A DNA stretch of 18,785 bases from an uncultured Clostridia bacterium (GTDB taxonomy: Bacteria > Bacillota > Clostridia > Christensenellales > CAG-314). This document shows positions 6,908 to 15,234 of this stretch, in pieces. Below the pieces are notes generated by a model. It saw only the letters and a program-made list of their open reading frames with translations, was not told the origin of the DNA and made no database searches. The position numbers and the translations under genes are program-made. The first letter of the stretch is position 1. Every line of letters starts with the position of its first letter. The stretch covers positions 1 to 18,785 of the forward strand of contig CAKQXG010000024.1 of NCBI GenBank assembly GCA_934281515.1, read 5' to 3'.

Positions 6908-7279
6908 TCAGTTCTTTGCGATTGTAGCAGACACGTTTTTTGTTGCGATTACATCCACGCCGCAACCGCACACATTGGCAATTACCACGTCGCCGATTGC
7001 TACGGGCGCGGTCAAAGTAACTTTGCGCATGGCAGCAAGACAGTCAAAAATAAGTTCCTTGGGTATTGCGTCGCGAGTCTTGACCGAAGCCATTGCAATG
7101 TCGCCACCCGTTACGCGCACCGACCCTGTAACCATGCGTTTAGGCGCGGTAACTTCGTTGACGGCATATGTTGCGCCGCGCGGACACGTGTTGCCGCTAA
7201 CCTTGATGTCGGTCTTGTCACTGTCGTCTACCGTCAGGTGACAACCCATCGGGCAACAAATACAAATCATTTCTTTCAT
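6908..7279 (-). CDS. DUF1667 protein, probable Fe-S partner of the glycerol-3-phosphate dehydrogenase
   Basis: This 123-residue protein is of the DUF1667 family, which regularly accompanies GlpA-like and NADH-oxidase-like flavoproteins in anaerobes. The N-terminus is Cys-rich (MKEMICICCPMGCHL: C6, C8, C9, C13), followed by GNTCPRGATYAVNE (C32) and APKRMVTGSVRVTGG. A C-terminal NVCGCGVDVIAT is also present. The CxxC-type arrangement suggests an iron-sulfur site for electron transfer, but this is inference from the motif. The ATG at 7279 overlaps the stop of the preceding oxidoreductase gene (ATGA), so the two are translationally coupled. It probably takes the place that GlpC holds in the enterobacterial GlpABC enzyme. 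Confidence 0.88.
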   Translation of the reverse strand: MKEMICICCPMGCHLTVDDSDKTDIKVSGNTCPRGATYAVNEVTAPKRMVTGSVRVTGGDIAMASVKTRDAIPKELIFDCLAAMRKVTLTAPVAIGDVVIANVCGCGVDVIATKNVSATIAKN

Positions 7280-8547
7280 CTTGTTTCGCCCTCCTTTACA
7301 AGGGTAATCTCTACCGTTTTTGCCGACTTCAGCTTTGCCATCTGCTCGGCATTAAGCACGATGTTTTCCATTTCGCCGGGGGTGACAACGGGACGTTTGC
7401 GCCCGAACACTTTTACGCCGTCGGCAAACACGGCAAGCTCCACCTTTTTGTACACGTTGCCGACCCGCATTTTAAATGACTGCGACTTGTACACATCGTC
7501 GCGGTTGAGTACCGTAGGCACACTGTAACGCACACCGCCCGTACAAGCAACGGTGATTTTGTCCGTGCAAGGCTTGGTGCCGTTGATATACGCCACTGCG
7601 CATTTGCCTGCGTTGTCCGCCTCGGCAGAGACAAAGTCCACAAGGTCATGTACGTGCAGTACGTTACCGCACTCGAACACTCCGTCTACGTCGGTCATCA
7701 GGTTTTCGTCAACTACCGCACCGCCCGTGGTAAGACTTAGCCCCACGCCGGCATTTTTGGCAAGTTCGTTTTCGGGCAACAATCCTACCGACAGCAACAG
7801 TGTGTCGCACTCGATAAGTTGCTCCGTTTCCTTGACGGGACGAAGTTTGTCGTCGACTGCCGCGACAACCACGCCTTCAACGCGGTCTCGCCCCTTGATG
7901 TCCACGACGGTATGACTGAAGTACAGCGGAATGTCGAAGTCGTTGAGACATTGCACTATGTTGCGGTTAAGTCCGCTGGAATATGGCATCAACTCCACCA
8001 CGGCTTTGACTTCGGCGCCTTCGAATGTCATACGGCGTGCCATGATAAGTCCGATGTCGCCGCTACCTAGTATTACAACCTTTTTGCCGGGCATATATCC
8101 GTCGATGTTGACGAGCTTTTGCGCCGTGCCGGCACTAAACACACCTGCGCCGCGCATTCCTGCTATGTTGATTGCTCCGCGCGGACGCTCTCTGCAACCG
8201 CACGCCAGAATTACCGCCGTTGCGGCAACTTTGACAAGTCCTTCTTCGGCACACACGTAGGTGACGACCTTGTCGCGCGACACGTCCAATACCGTTGCGT
8301 TAAGTCGGTAGGCAATGCCTCGTTGCACAACCTGTTGCACATACCTGTCGGCATACTCGGGACCTGACAACTCTTCTTTGAAGGTGTGCAGACCAAAACC
8401 GTTGTGTATACATTGGTTAAGTATGCCGCCTAGTCTGGGTTCGCGCTCGAGTATCAGAATATCTCTTTCCCCCGCGTCGTATGCGGCAACCGCCGCTGCG
8501 AGTCCGGCAGGACCGCCACCGACAATCACAAGATTGATTTTGTTCAT
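7276..8547 (-). CDS. FAD/NAD(P)-dependent oxidoreductase of the glycerol operon (NADH-oxidase-like)
   Basis: This 423-residue flavoprotein has a two-dinucleotide-binding-domain (Pyr_redox_2) fold. The FAD-binding motif is GGGPAG (residues 10-15) and the NAD(P)-binding motif GSGDIG (161-166). In between lie GGILNQCIHNGFG (40-52) and ACGCRERPRGA (115-125), typical of the group found next to GlpA-like proteins in clostridia and Thermotogae. The second FAD motif, VDGVFECGNVL, lies in the C-terminal third. It likely takes electrons from the GlpA-like subunit and passes them to NAD(P)+ or another acceptor; the acceptor is not provable from sequence. The gene overlaps both neighbours by ATGA, implying a stoichiometric three-protein complex. 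Confidence 0.9.
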   Translation of the reverse strand: MNKINLVIVGGGPAGLAAAVAAYDAGERDILILEREPRLGGILNQCIHNGFGLHTFKEELSGPEYADRYVQQVVQRGIAYRLNATVLDVSRDKVVTYVCAEEGLVKVAATAVILACGCRERPRGAINIAGMRGAGVFSAGTAQKLVNIDGYMPGKKVVILGSGDIGLIMARRMTFEGAEVKAVVELMPYSSGLNRNIVQCLNDFDIPLYFSHTVVDIKGRDRVEGVVVAAVDDKLRPVKETEQLIECDTLLLSVGLLPENELAKNAGVGLSLTTGGAVVDENLMTDVDGVFECGNVLHVHDLVDFVSAEADNAGKCAVAYINGTKPCTDKITVACTGGVRYSVPTVLNRDDVYKSQSFKMRVGNVYKKVELAVFADGVKVFGRKRPVVTPGEMENIVLNAEQMAKLKSAKTVEITLVKEGETR

Positions 8548-9977
8548 TTGCCTGCCCTCCCCACAACGATTTGCGACGTGCCGCCGCGCTTGGTAACTTC
8601 CGTCATGTCAACGCCCAGTTCACGCGCGAGCAACTCCATTACACGCGGCGTACAGAAACCTGCCTGACAACGTCCCATGCCTGCGCGAGTACGACGTTTT
8701 ACTCCGTCAAGGTCGACGGCTCCGGGTACGCGACGGATTGCTTCGACGATTTCGCCTTCGGTAACAGTCTCGCAACGACACACAACCTTGCCGTACAACG
8801 GATTTGCGGCAATCAGTTTGTCGCGTTCCGCATCGGTCATGGTTGCAAAGTGCGGTATTCCCTTACGAGTGGCGACAAATTTGTCGTTGCACGCAAGATG
8901 TAGTTTTGCGGCAATTTCTTCGGCAACATGCACGGCAATGGCAGGCGCGCTGCTAAGACCGGGACTTTCGATGCCGACAATGTTGTACAAACCTGCCACA
9001 TCGGGCGCTTCGCCGATAACAAAGTCATCGCCGTCGGGATGTGCGCGAAGTCCGCTGAACTGTGTAATAATGTTGCGGCGCGACAACGTCGGCACGGTGA
9101 GCAGTGCGCGATTGAATGCGTCGGCAAGTTCGTCGGCGGTTGTCGCAACATCATCCTTGTCGACAACGTCGGTTGCCGTCGGTCCGACCAGAATATTGCC
9201 GTGACAAGTGGGCGTTACAAGTACGCCCTTGCCCATCACGGTAGGCAGCTGAAACAAGGTGTGGTCGGCAAGGTAACCGCAAGTTTTGTCCATCAACTCG
9301 TAGTCGCCCTTGCGAGCCGTGATGTGCAATCTGACGGAACTAATCATGTTGTTTATTTCGTCGGCGTACACGCCTGCCGCATTGACAACGTACCTGGCAA
9401 CGTCGGTATAGCCGTCGGCGCAACGAACTTCTATTCCACCGTCGACTTTGGTCAAAGCTACCACCTGACTGCCGAAACGGAATTTTACACCGTTGGTTGC
9501 GGCATTTTCGGCATAAGCAATTGTCATCTCATACGGAGACACAATGCCGCCCGACGGAATTACAAGCGCGGCAACCGCTTGTTCGGAAACATGCGGTTCC
9601 ATCGCCCTGACGGCATCGCCGCGCACAATGTACATACCTTGTACGCCGTTTTGCACGCCTTGCGCCTGCAATGCTTCCAGTTTGCCTATATCGTTTTCGT
9701 CAAAGCACAGCACCATACTGCCGTTTCGACGGAAAGGAAAATCCAACTCCGCCGACAGACGATCGAACATAGCGTTGCCTGCAACGTTATACCTGGCTTT
9801 AAGCGTTCCGGGTTTTGCGTCGTATCCGCCGTGTACAATGCCGCTGTTGGCTTTGCTTGTGCCGACAGACACGTCGTTGCCGCGTTCCAACACCAATATA
9901 TCCGCGGTGTAACGCGACAGTTCTCTTGCGACGGAGCAGCCCACCACACCGCCGCCGATGACAATTACGTCTTTCAT
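8544..9977 (-). CDS. glpA: GlpA-like FAD-dependent glycerol-3-phosphate dehydrogenase with BFD [2Fe-2S] domain
   Basis: This 477-residue protein starts with a DAO-type FAD domain (GGGVVG at residues 8-13, ERGNDVSVGTSKANSGIVHG, AAGVYAD). It ends with a bacterioferritin-associated-ferredoxin-like domain whose four cysteines are clear: C400 and C402 in CRCET, C437 and C442 in GRCQAGFC. The fold oxidises glycerol-3-phosphate to dihydroxyacetone phosphate. L-2-hydroxyglutarate oxidase-like proteins share it, but the glpK neighbourhood favours glycerol-3-phosphate. A strong site, GGAGG, lies seven bases before the ATG at 9977. It is the first gene of the operon, with a consensus-like promoter about 75 bp upstream. 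The stop overlaps the next start (ATGA). The gene symbol is by homology of role; membrane anchoring is not evident. Confidence 0.88.
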   Translation of the reverse strand: MKDVIVIGGGVVGCSVARELSRYTADILVLERGNDVSVGTSKANSGIVHGGYDAKPGTLKARYNVAGNAMFDRLSAELDFPFRRNGSMVLCFDENDIGKLEALQAQGVQNGVQGMYIVRGDAVRAMEPHVSEQAVAALVIPSGGIVSPYEMTIAYAENAATNGVKFRFGSQVVALTKVDGGIEVRCADGYTDVARYVVNAAGVYADEINNMISSVRLHITARKGDYELMDKTCGYLADHTLFQLPTVMGKGVLVTPTCHGNILVGPTATDVVDKDDVATTADELADAFNRALLTVPTLSRRNIITQFSGLRAHPDGDDFVIGEAPDVAGLYNIVGIESPGLSSAPAIAVHVAEEIAAKLHLACNDKFVATRKGIPHFATMTDAERDKLIAANPLYGKVVCRCETVTEGEIVEAIRRVPGAVDLDGVKRRTRAGMGRCQAGFCTPRVMELLARELGVDMTEVTKRGGTSQIVVGRAGK

Positions 9978-10052
9978 AAATTCCTCCGTAAAGGGATAGT
10001 TTTGTTTTATATCCGAGCGGACAATCTTGTTATCTCTTCTGTATTAAAAATT

Positions 10053-10081
10053 ATTATACACTTTTCCGCATGCTTTTTCAA
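10053..10081 (-). promoter_or_regulatory. Promoter of the glycerol-3-phosphate operon
   Basis: On the minus strand TTGAAA (10081-10076), a 17-bp spacer and a perfect TATAAT (10058-10053) form a strong sigma-A promoter. Transcription would start near 10046, with a leader of about 68 bases before the glpA-like start. I see no terminator hairpin in this leader of the kind used by GlpP antitermination. Confidence 0.8.
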
Positions 10082-10166
10082 TAGGTGTCGACAAAAAAGT
10101 TTGACAACAAAATCGTTTTCGTTTGTCTGCATCAGATAACGCAGATTGTCGCCCGACGTCACGCCG

Positions 10167-11651
10167 CTATTTGTCGTACTTGCCGATAAGATAGTCGATG
10201 TAATAGTCGGGGTTGAAGTCCTCGCCTGTGGCAAGGCGCAGAATCTCTTCGGGGTACTTGCTCGAGCCGTACTTATGCACGTGTTCGGCAAGCCATTTGT
10301 TGATTTGTGCCGTCGTGCCGCTTGCCAGACTGCCGTATGCGTCAAAATCGCGATTCATTGCCGCAAACAGTTGCGAAGCAATTGCCGAGCCGAGTGCGTA
10401 TGTCGGGAAATAGCCGCAGTTACCGTATGCCCAATGCACGTCCTGCAACACGCCAAGTGCGTCGGTGGGTGGCGTAATGCCGAAGTACTCGGTAAATTTT
10501 TCGTTCCAATATGCAGGCAGATCTTTTACTTCCAACTGACCGCCGATAAGCTTTTGTTCGATCTCGTAGCGCAACATAATGTGCAACGGGTATGTCAACT
10601 CGTCGGCTTCGGTGCGGACAAAACTGCATTCGGCGCGATTGATATATGCCAAAAACTCGTCGAGAGACACACCTGCAAGTTGCTCGGGGAAAGTTTCTAC
10701 AAGCTTGCCGTAATGCACCTGCCAGAATGCCTTACTGCGCCCGATGACGTTTTCAAAGAAACGCGACTGACTTTCGTGCATGCCCAGACTTGCGCCGCCG
10801 CCCGACAATGTGCCATTAAGCGACTTGTCGCACTGCTGTTCGTACAAGGCATGTCCCGTCTCGTGGATTGCAGAGAAGATTGCCGAGTCAAACTTGTTTT
10901 CGTAGTAGTGATTGGTTATACGCACGTCGTCTGTACCGAAACCGCTTGTAAACGGGTGTTCGCTCTCGGTCATGATGCCGCGCGTTTTGTCGAAACACAT
11001 CACGTCGCGCAGGTACTCGCAAAACTCACGCTGTTTGTCGGCAGGGAAATTTTGTTGCGCCCAGGCAGGTACGGGCGGTACGTTTGCCGTCACCTTTTTT
11101 ACCACCGGCACAAGACGTGTGCGCAACGCGTCGAAAAACTTGTCGTATTTTGCCGTTGTGTAACGCGGCTCATACTGATTAAGCAACACGTCATAGCCCT
11201 TGCGCTCGTCGGTTTGCAACCATACGGTAGTCTTGCGCAGGTAGGCGATTATCTTTTCCAGATAGGGACGAAACATCTCAAAGTCATTGGCACGCTTGGC
11301 GGCAACATACACGCCGTAGGACTCGGCAGACAGTTGGCTGTACGCTGTATACTCCTCGACGGGTATCTTTTTCGTGTCGGAGATATGTTCGTGCATAACC
11401 TCTATCTCATGACGCAGCACAGGGTCGGCGATGCCGGACAAGTCGGCATACAACTCTTCCACGGCGGCTTCGAACTCGGGGTCGGTGGTCAGCGCATAGT
11501 CGTATTCCGAAATAACGCCCATTTGTTCGCTGTCGGCGGCAATACTCTGCTCTGCGGCGGCAGTTTCCATATCCCAATTGATGACAAAGTTGACGTAGCT
11601 TTGAGCAATGAGTTTTTTGCGATGTGCAATGTAAGTTTGTAGTGCGTTCAT
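10167..11651 (-). CDS. M32 family metallocarboxypeptidase (carboxypeptidase Taq type)
   Basis: This cytosolic zinc carboxypeptidase removes C-terminal residues from peptides. The protein has 494 residues, typical of M32. The zinc-binding motif HETGH is at 263-267, with the family motif MHESQSR at 291-297 supplying the third ligand. Other conserved blocks are HPFTSGFGTDDVRIT (about 232-246) and VRTEADELTYPLHIMLRYE. I start it at the ATG at 11651 (MNALQTYIAHRKK), because an AAGGAG site overlapping the TAA of addA lies about eight bases upstream. That arrangement implies co-transcription and coupled translation with addA, although no functional link is known. I see no strong terminator after it; the glycerol operon promoter follows about 85 bp downstream. 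Confidence 0.93.
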   Translation of the reverse strand: MNALQTYIAHRKKLIAQSYVNFVINWDMETAAAEQSIAADSEQMGVISEYDYALTTDPEFEAAVEELYADLSGIADPVLRHEIEVMHEHISDTKKIPVEEYTAYSQLSAESYGVYVAAKRANDFEMFRPYLEKIIAYLRKTTVWLQTDERKGYDVLLNQYEPRYTTAKYDKFFDALRTRLVPVVKKVTANVPPVPAWAQQNFPADKQREFCEYLRDVMCFDKTRGIMTESEHPFTSGFGTDDVRITNHYYENKFDSAIFSAIHETGHALYEQQCDKSLNGTLSGGGASLGMHESQSRFFENVIGRSKAFWQVHYGKLVETFPEQLAGVSLDEFLAYINRAECSFVRTEADELTYPLHIMLRYEIEQKLIGGQLEVKDLPAYWNEKFTEYFGITPPTDALGVLQDVHWAYGNCGYFPTYALGSAIASQLFAAMNRDFDAYGSLASGTTAQINKWLAEHVHKYGSSKYPEEILRLATGEDFNPDYYIDYLIGKYDK

Positions 11652-11662
11652 AATGTTTCTCC

Positions 11663-14600
11663 TTAATCTATTTTTATCAGTTTGTTGTCGACAATGGACA
11701 GCACATAGCAGTCCACGCTTTGTATGCCGCATATCCGTTGCACTGCCAGACGGTAACTACCCAGTTGCGCCGAGTAGCGTTCGGCAACGGTGTCGCTGTG
11801 CCTGGTGTACTTGTAGTCCAACACATAAGCTTTGTCCGCGCCCACCACAAGCAGGTCTATTACACCTTGCAACATCACGTTGTCGGTGTAGCGACTGCCC
11901 GGCACAACACTGTTGTAGGGTACCGACAACATAAAGGGCAATTCTCTGTATGCCTTGCCTGCGTTGGCAATAGCAACAAATTCGGGGTTGTTTAGTATAG
12001 CGTACACAACGTCGGGGTTCACCTCGGCGGCGTGCTCGGGCAACACCGTACCGTCGGCGACAAGTTTCGACAATATGTCTGCAATGTCGCCTTCAGTAGC
12101 CGAAAGCGGTACGCACTGCAGCACTTTGTGGTACGCGGTGCCAACCTTGTTGCGTTCGGCTTGAGCCGCAAGTATTTCGCGCGGAATGTTGTCCGACGGC
12201 TTTTTGTCGCGCCGTACGCCTGTCGCGCGTTTGTTTGTCGCTTCGGTCAATGTGTCGTCCACAAGCACTTCGGCTTGTTCGTCGTCGGTTTGCTCGTCCT
12301 GTTGCAACAAAGCCAGAGCCTCTTTGTCAAGCGCAGAGCTTACCACTTTAAGCGGCATATCCTGCTGATCGGCATGAGGGTAGACGTAACTCATTTGGGC
12401 AAGCACGGCGTCGAGATCGGTTTGTTGCGGACAGACATATGTTTGCTCGTCTTGGGTTTGCTCGGGCAGCTCTCTGTTGACAACCACTTCCAACTTGTCG
12501 CCCGCGGGGATATCGTCGCCAAACTGCGTACGCAATGCGACAAGTATCCAATCCATGTGCGACAATGCCGCGGCAGGTTGCTTTGGCAAGTCGGACAATT
12601 GCTTTTCCGTCACGTTACCGACAACGTTAAGCACGTGTTTGGCACGAGTCAACGCAACGTACAGCAAGCGCATTTCTTCTTCGCGCTGTTTCTTTTTGTT
12701 AAACATACCACAAGCAACGGCGCCGAGCGTACCCGACACACGCATAGTGGCAAAGTCATAGTAATTGACGGCGATGCCCATGTCGACGTTGTGTTCCACC
12801 GCTTCGGGAAACAAATTAAACTTGCTTTCCGTTGCCGCGACGATAACAACGGGAAACTCCAATCCCTTGGAAGCATGCATTGTCATCATCCGCACGGCAT
12901 TGGCGTTGCCACCGCCTTCTTCCACGGCGTTGTCGTCGGAGCGATCGATGTACTCCAAAAACTTGTCCACGCTTTCGCCATAGGCTGCGCCACGCAAACC
13001 GTCGACAAAAGCGAAAAACTTTCTCACACGCAAACCGCCGTTGGGTAACCCAGTCACATACAGTTGGTAGTCTGTCAATTTGTTGATGTACAACACCGTT
13101 TCGCACACCGTGGCGCCTGCGGCAAAAAAGCGTACTTTGTCAACAAAATCTAACAACGTATGTATTTTTTGTGCAATTTCGTTGCCGTCAAACTTCCGAA
13201 TGTAGGCACGCAAACGGTCATAAAAAGGCACTCTGCCTTCGGTGTCGAGACGTACTGCGCCAAGCTCGTTTTCGGTCAGTTTGCCGAAGCAGGACAGACA
13301 CACGCCGGTCATATACACATCGTCATAGGGGTTGTCCACCACGCGCAACAGGTTGATTACGTCACGCACTTCCTTGCTTTCGTAGCCGTCGATTTTAAAA
13401 TTGGCAATTACCGGTATATTTGCCGCAACCAGCGCGTCGTAGATGTCGACGGCCTTGTCTTTCATAGAACGGGTCAGTATCACAATGTCGCCGTAGTCGA
13501 TTGTCGTTTCCTTGCCGTCCTCGTCCGCGTAGCGCATGCCGACATACTTTTTCACATTGTCAACAATCACTTTTGCCTGAGTAAGTCCGTCGTCGGTACG
13601 GTCGGTCACCGTGATGTCGTACATGCCGCTTGCCTTGGGTTTGTCTGCGGTTTGCGGCACTACAAGATTGACAGTCACCGACGGCGCAAGCAGTCGCTTG
13701 GTTTTGGGTCCGCGCAACATGGCGTCAACGGCGTAGTCTACCCTGCCGAAGTCCGCAGTCATCACATGGCAAAACAAGGCGTTGATGTAGTCGAATATCT
13801 CGTTGTTTGTACGAAAGTTGTCGTTTAACTTTATCGCAGTACCGCCGTTGCCGTCCTTGTAGTCGTTATACTTGGCAAGAAAAATCTCCGGTTCGCAACC
13901 GCGGAAACCGTATATCGACTGCTTGACGTCGCCCACCATAAACAGGTTTGCCGAAGCCGCCAACGCCTGCACGATAGTCTCCTGAATGGGACTTGTGTCC
14001 TGGTACTCGTCAACAAATATGTAGCGATAGCGCGCAGCAAGTTCGGCAACGGCTTCGGGCGCACGCAGCACTTTCAGCGCAAGGTGTTCCAGGTCGCCGA
14101 AGTCTATGCCGCCTACACGACGTTTTTCATCGAAGTACGCCTGCTCGAAACGTTGCACGACCTCTACCAATTTGTCCACGTACGCCACGCTGTCGACGGT
14201 TTGTTGCCACATTTCGGCAACGCTCCTGCCCCTGAACAGCTTCTGGTACTTGGTCGACAGGTCGGTAAACGTCTTTACAACAGCCTCGAAGTCGGACAAA
14301 ATCTGCATGTTTATCGCCTCGCCGATTTCATCGCCCACCGCCGCAGCCTTTTTGGTATCCTTACCGGGCAATTTGGCAAGCTTGGTTGTACACAGCACGT
14401 CCACGCACTGTTGCAAATTTCCGCCGATCGCCTGTAGGCGTTCGATGTTTTGCACGCACGCTTCTACATACGCCACAGTCGCCTTACCTTCTTCACGACA
14501 ACGCTCGGCAATGTCGACAAAGTTTTTGACACAATACGCTACCGTGTCGGTGATGTCTGCAAGCAACGTGGTAATGACGGGGTTGTCGTCGGCATAGTCT

Positions 14601-15175
14601 ACAAAATTGCCGCGCTTTGCCGCATACCAACTGCCGAAATCGTCCAGTCCGCGTGCAAACTCGTACAAATCCAGCACCACTTGTTTAAAATTATCTTCTT
14701 GGCGATTTTTGCTAAAAATCTTATGTACGCGTGCAAAAACTTCGTCCTTGGCTACAAAATACTGCTTAAACACATCTTCCAGTGCGCCCTTTTGCAGATT
14801 GGCAACGGTCACATTGTCAAGTATGGCGTAGTCGGGGTCGATGTCCACAAGGTAGAAGTAGTTGCGCAACAACTCGCTGCAAAAACTGTGTATCGTGCTG
14901 ATGTTGGCACTGTCGAGTTTTTCCAATTGCTCAACCATGCGGCGGTCACTGCCAAGCTTTGCCAACTCTCGCGACAAACGCGCCTTCATTTCGGCGGCGG
15001 CAAGATTAGTAAAGGTAACCACGACAAACTGCGACACGTCTGCACCCTCGGCAATCAGCGACAATATGCGCTGTATCATCACCGTAGTTTTGCCCGTGCC
15101 TGCCGACGCCGACACCAACAACCGCCGTCCGCGGAAGTCGATTACTTGTTGTTGTTCTTGTGTAAATTTTCTCAT
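11663..15175 (-). CDS. addA: ATP-dependent helicase/nuclease subunit A
   Basis: This 1170-residue protein is the helicase-nuclease AddA of the AddAB complex, which processes double-strand breaks for recombination. UvrD/RecB-type helicase motifs are in order: Walker A AGTGKT (25-30), TFTNLAAAEM (54-63), STIHSF (93-98), DEYQDTSP (389-396), GDVKQSIYGFRG (415-426), NFRTNNEI (453-460), HASKGLEFP (767-775) and LYVALTRAK (838-846). The C-terminal RecB-like nuclease domain is intact, with His1016, Asp1107, Asp1120-x-Lys1122 in LDYKYT, and Gln1137/Tyr1141. A GGAG site eight bases upstream supports the ATG at 15175. In most Firmicutes addB lies directly upstream; here a DUF4143 ATPase gene is there instead, 59 bp away. 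Confidence 0.95.
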   Translation of the reverse strand: MRKFTQEQQQVIDFRGRRLLVSASAGTGKTTVMIQRILSLIAEGADVSQFVVVTFTNLAAAEMKARLSRELAKLGSDRRMVEQLEKLDSANISTIHSFCSELLRNYFYLVDIDPDYAILDNVTVANLQKGALEDVFKQYFVAKDEVFARVHKIFSKNRQEDNFKQVVLDLYEFARGLDDFGSWYAAKRGNFVDYADDNPVITTLLADITDTVAYCVKNFVDIAERCREEGKATVAYVEACVQNIERLQAIGGNLQQCVDVLCTTKLAKLPGKDTKKAAAVGDEIGEAINMQILSDFEAVVKTFTDLSTKYQKLFRGRSVAEMWQQTVDSVAYVDKLVEVVQRFEQAYFDEKRRVGGIDFGDLEHLALKVLRAPEAVAELAARYRYIFVDEYQDTSPIQETIVQALAASANLFMVGDVKQSIYGFRGCEPEIFLAKYNDYKDGNGGTAIKLNDNFRTNNEIFDYINALFCHVMTADFGRVDYAVDAMLRGPKTKRLLAPSVTVNLVVPQTADKPKASGMYDITVTDRTDDGLTQAKVIVDNVKKYVGMRYADEDGKETTIDYGDIVILTRSMKDKAVDIYDALVAANIPVIANFKIDGYESKEVRDVINLLRVVDNPYDDVYMTGVCLSCFGKLTENELGAVRLDTEGRVPFYDRLRAYIRKFDGNEIAQKIHTLLDFVDKVRFFAAGATVCETVLYINKLTDYQLYVTGLPNGGLRVRKFFAFVDGLRGAAYGESVDKFLEYIDRSDDNAVEEGGGNANAVRMMTMHASKGLEFPVVIVAATESKFNLFPEAVEHNVDMGIAVNYYDFATMRVSGTLGAVACGMFNKKKQREEEMRLLYVALTRAKHVLNVVGNVTEKQLSDLPKQPAAALSHMDWILVALRTQFGDDIPAGDKLEVVVNRELPEQTQDEQTYVCPQQTDLDAVLAQMSYVYPHADQQDMPLKVVSSALDKEALALLQQDEQTDDEQAEVLVDDTLTEATNKRATGVRRDKKPSDNIPREILAAQAERNKVGTAYHKVLQCVPLSATEGDIADILSKLVADGTVLPEHAAEVNPDVVYAILNNPEFVAIANAGKAYRELPFMLSVPYNSVVPGSRYTDNVMLQGVIDLLVVGADKAYVLDYKYTRHSDTVAERYSAQLGSYRLAVQRICGIQSVDCYVLSIVDNKLIKID

Positions 15176-15234
15176 TTAGTAGCTCCGTTTGGCGGTGAAA
15201 CTTGCCGTTTTGAAAACAGCAATGCCTGCCAAAA

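Noticed and set aside
6908..7279. Remnant of a molybdopterin oxidoreductase, because of the Cys-rich N-terminus
   Set aside because: The length and the second GNTCPRGATYAVNE motif match full-length DUF1667 proteins, and the gene is coupled by overlap to its usual partner.
8928..10139. Long open frame on the plus strand (403 codons)
   Set aside because: It is the antisense of the GlpA-like gene and its promoter region, with no family resemblance; the minus-strand gene has clear FAD and Fe-S motifs.
10146..11642. Long open frame on the plus strand (498 codons)
   Set aside because: It lies opposite the M32 carboxypeptidase and addA end, has no ribosome binding site or recognisable domain, and is rich in Cys/His/Arg as antisense frames of GC-biased genes are.
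12032..13048. Plus-strand open frame inside addA (338 codons)
   Set aside because: Opposite strand of conserved helicase motifs, with no start signal and no recognisable domain.
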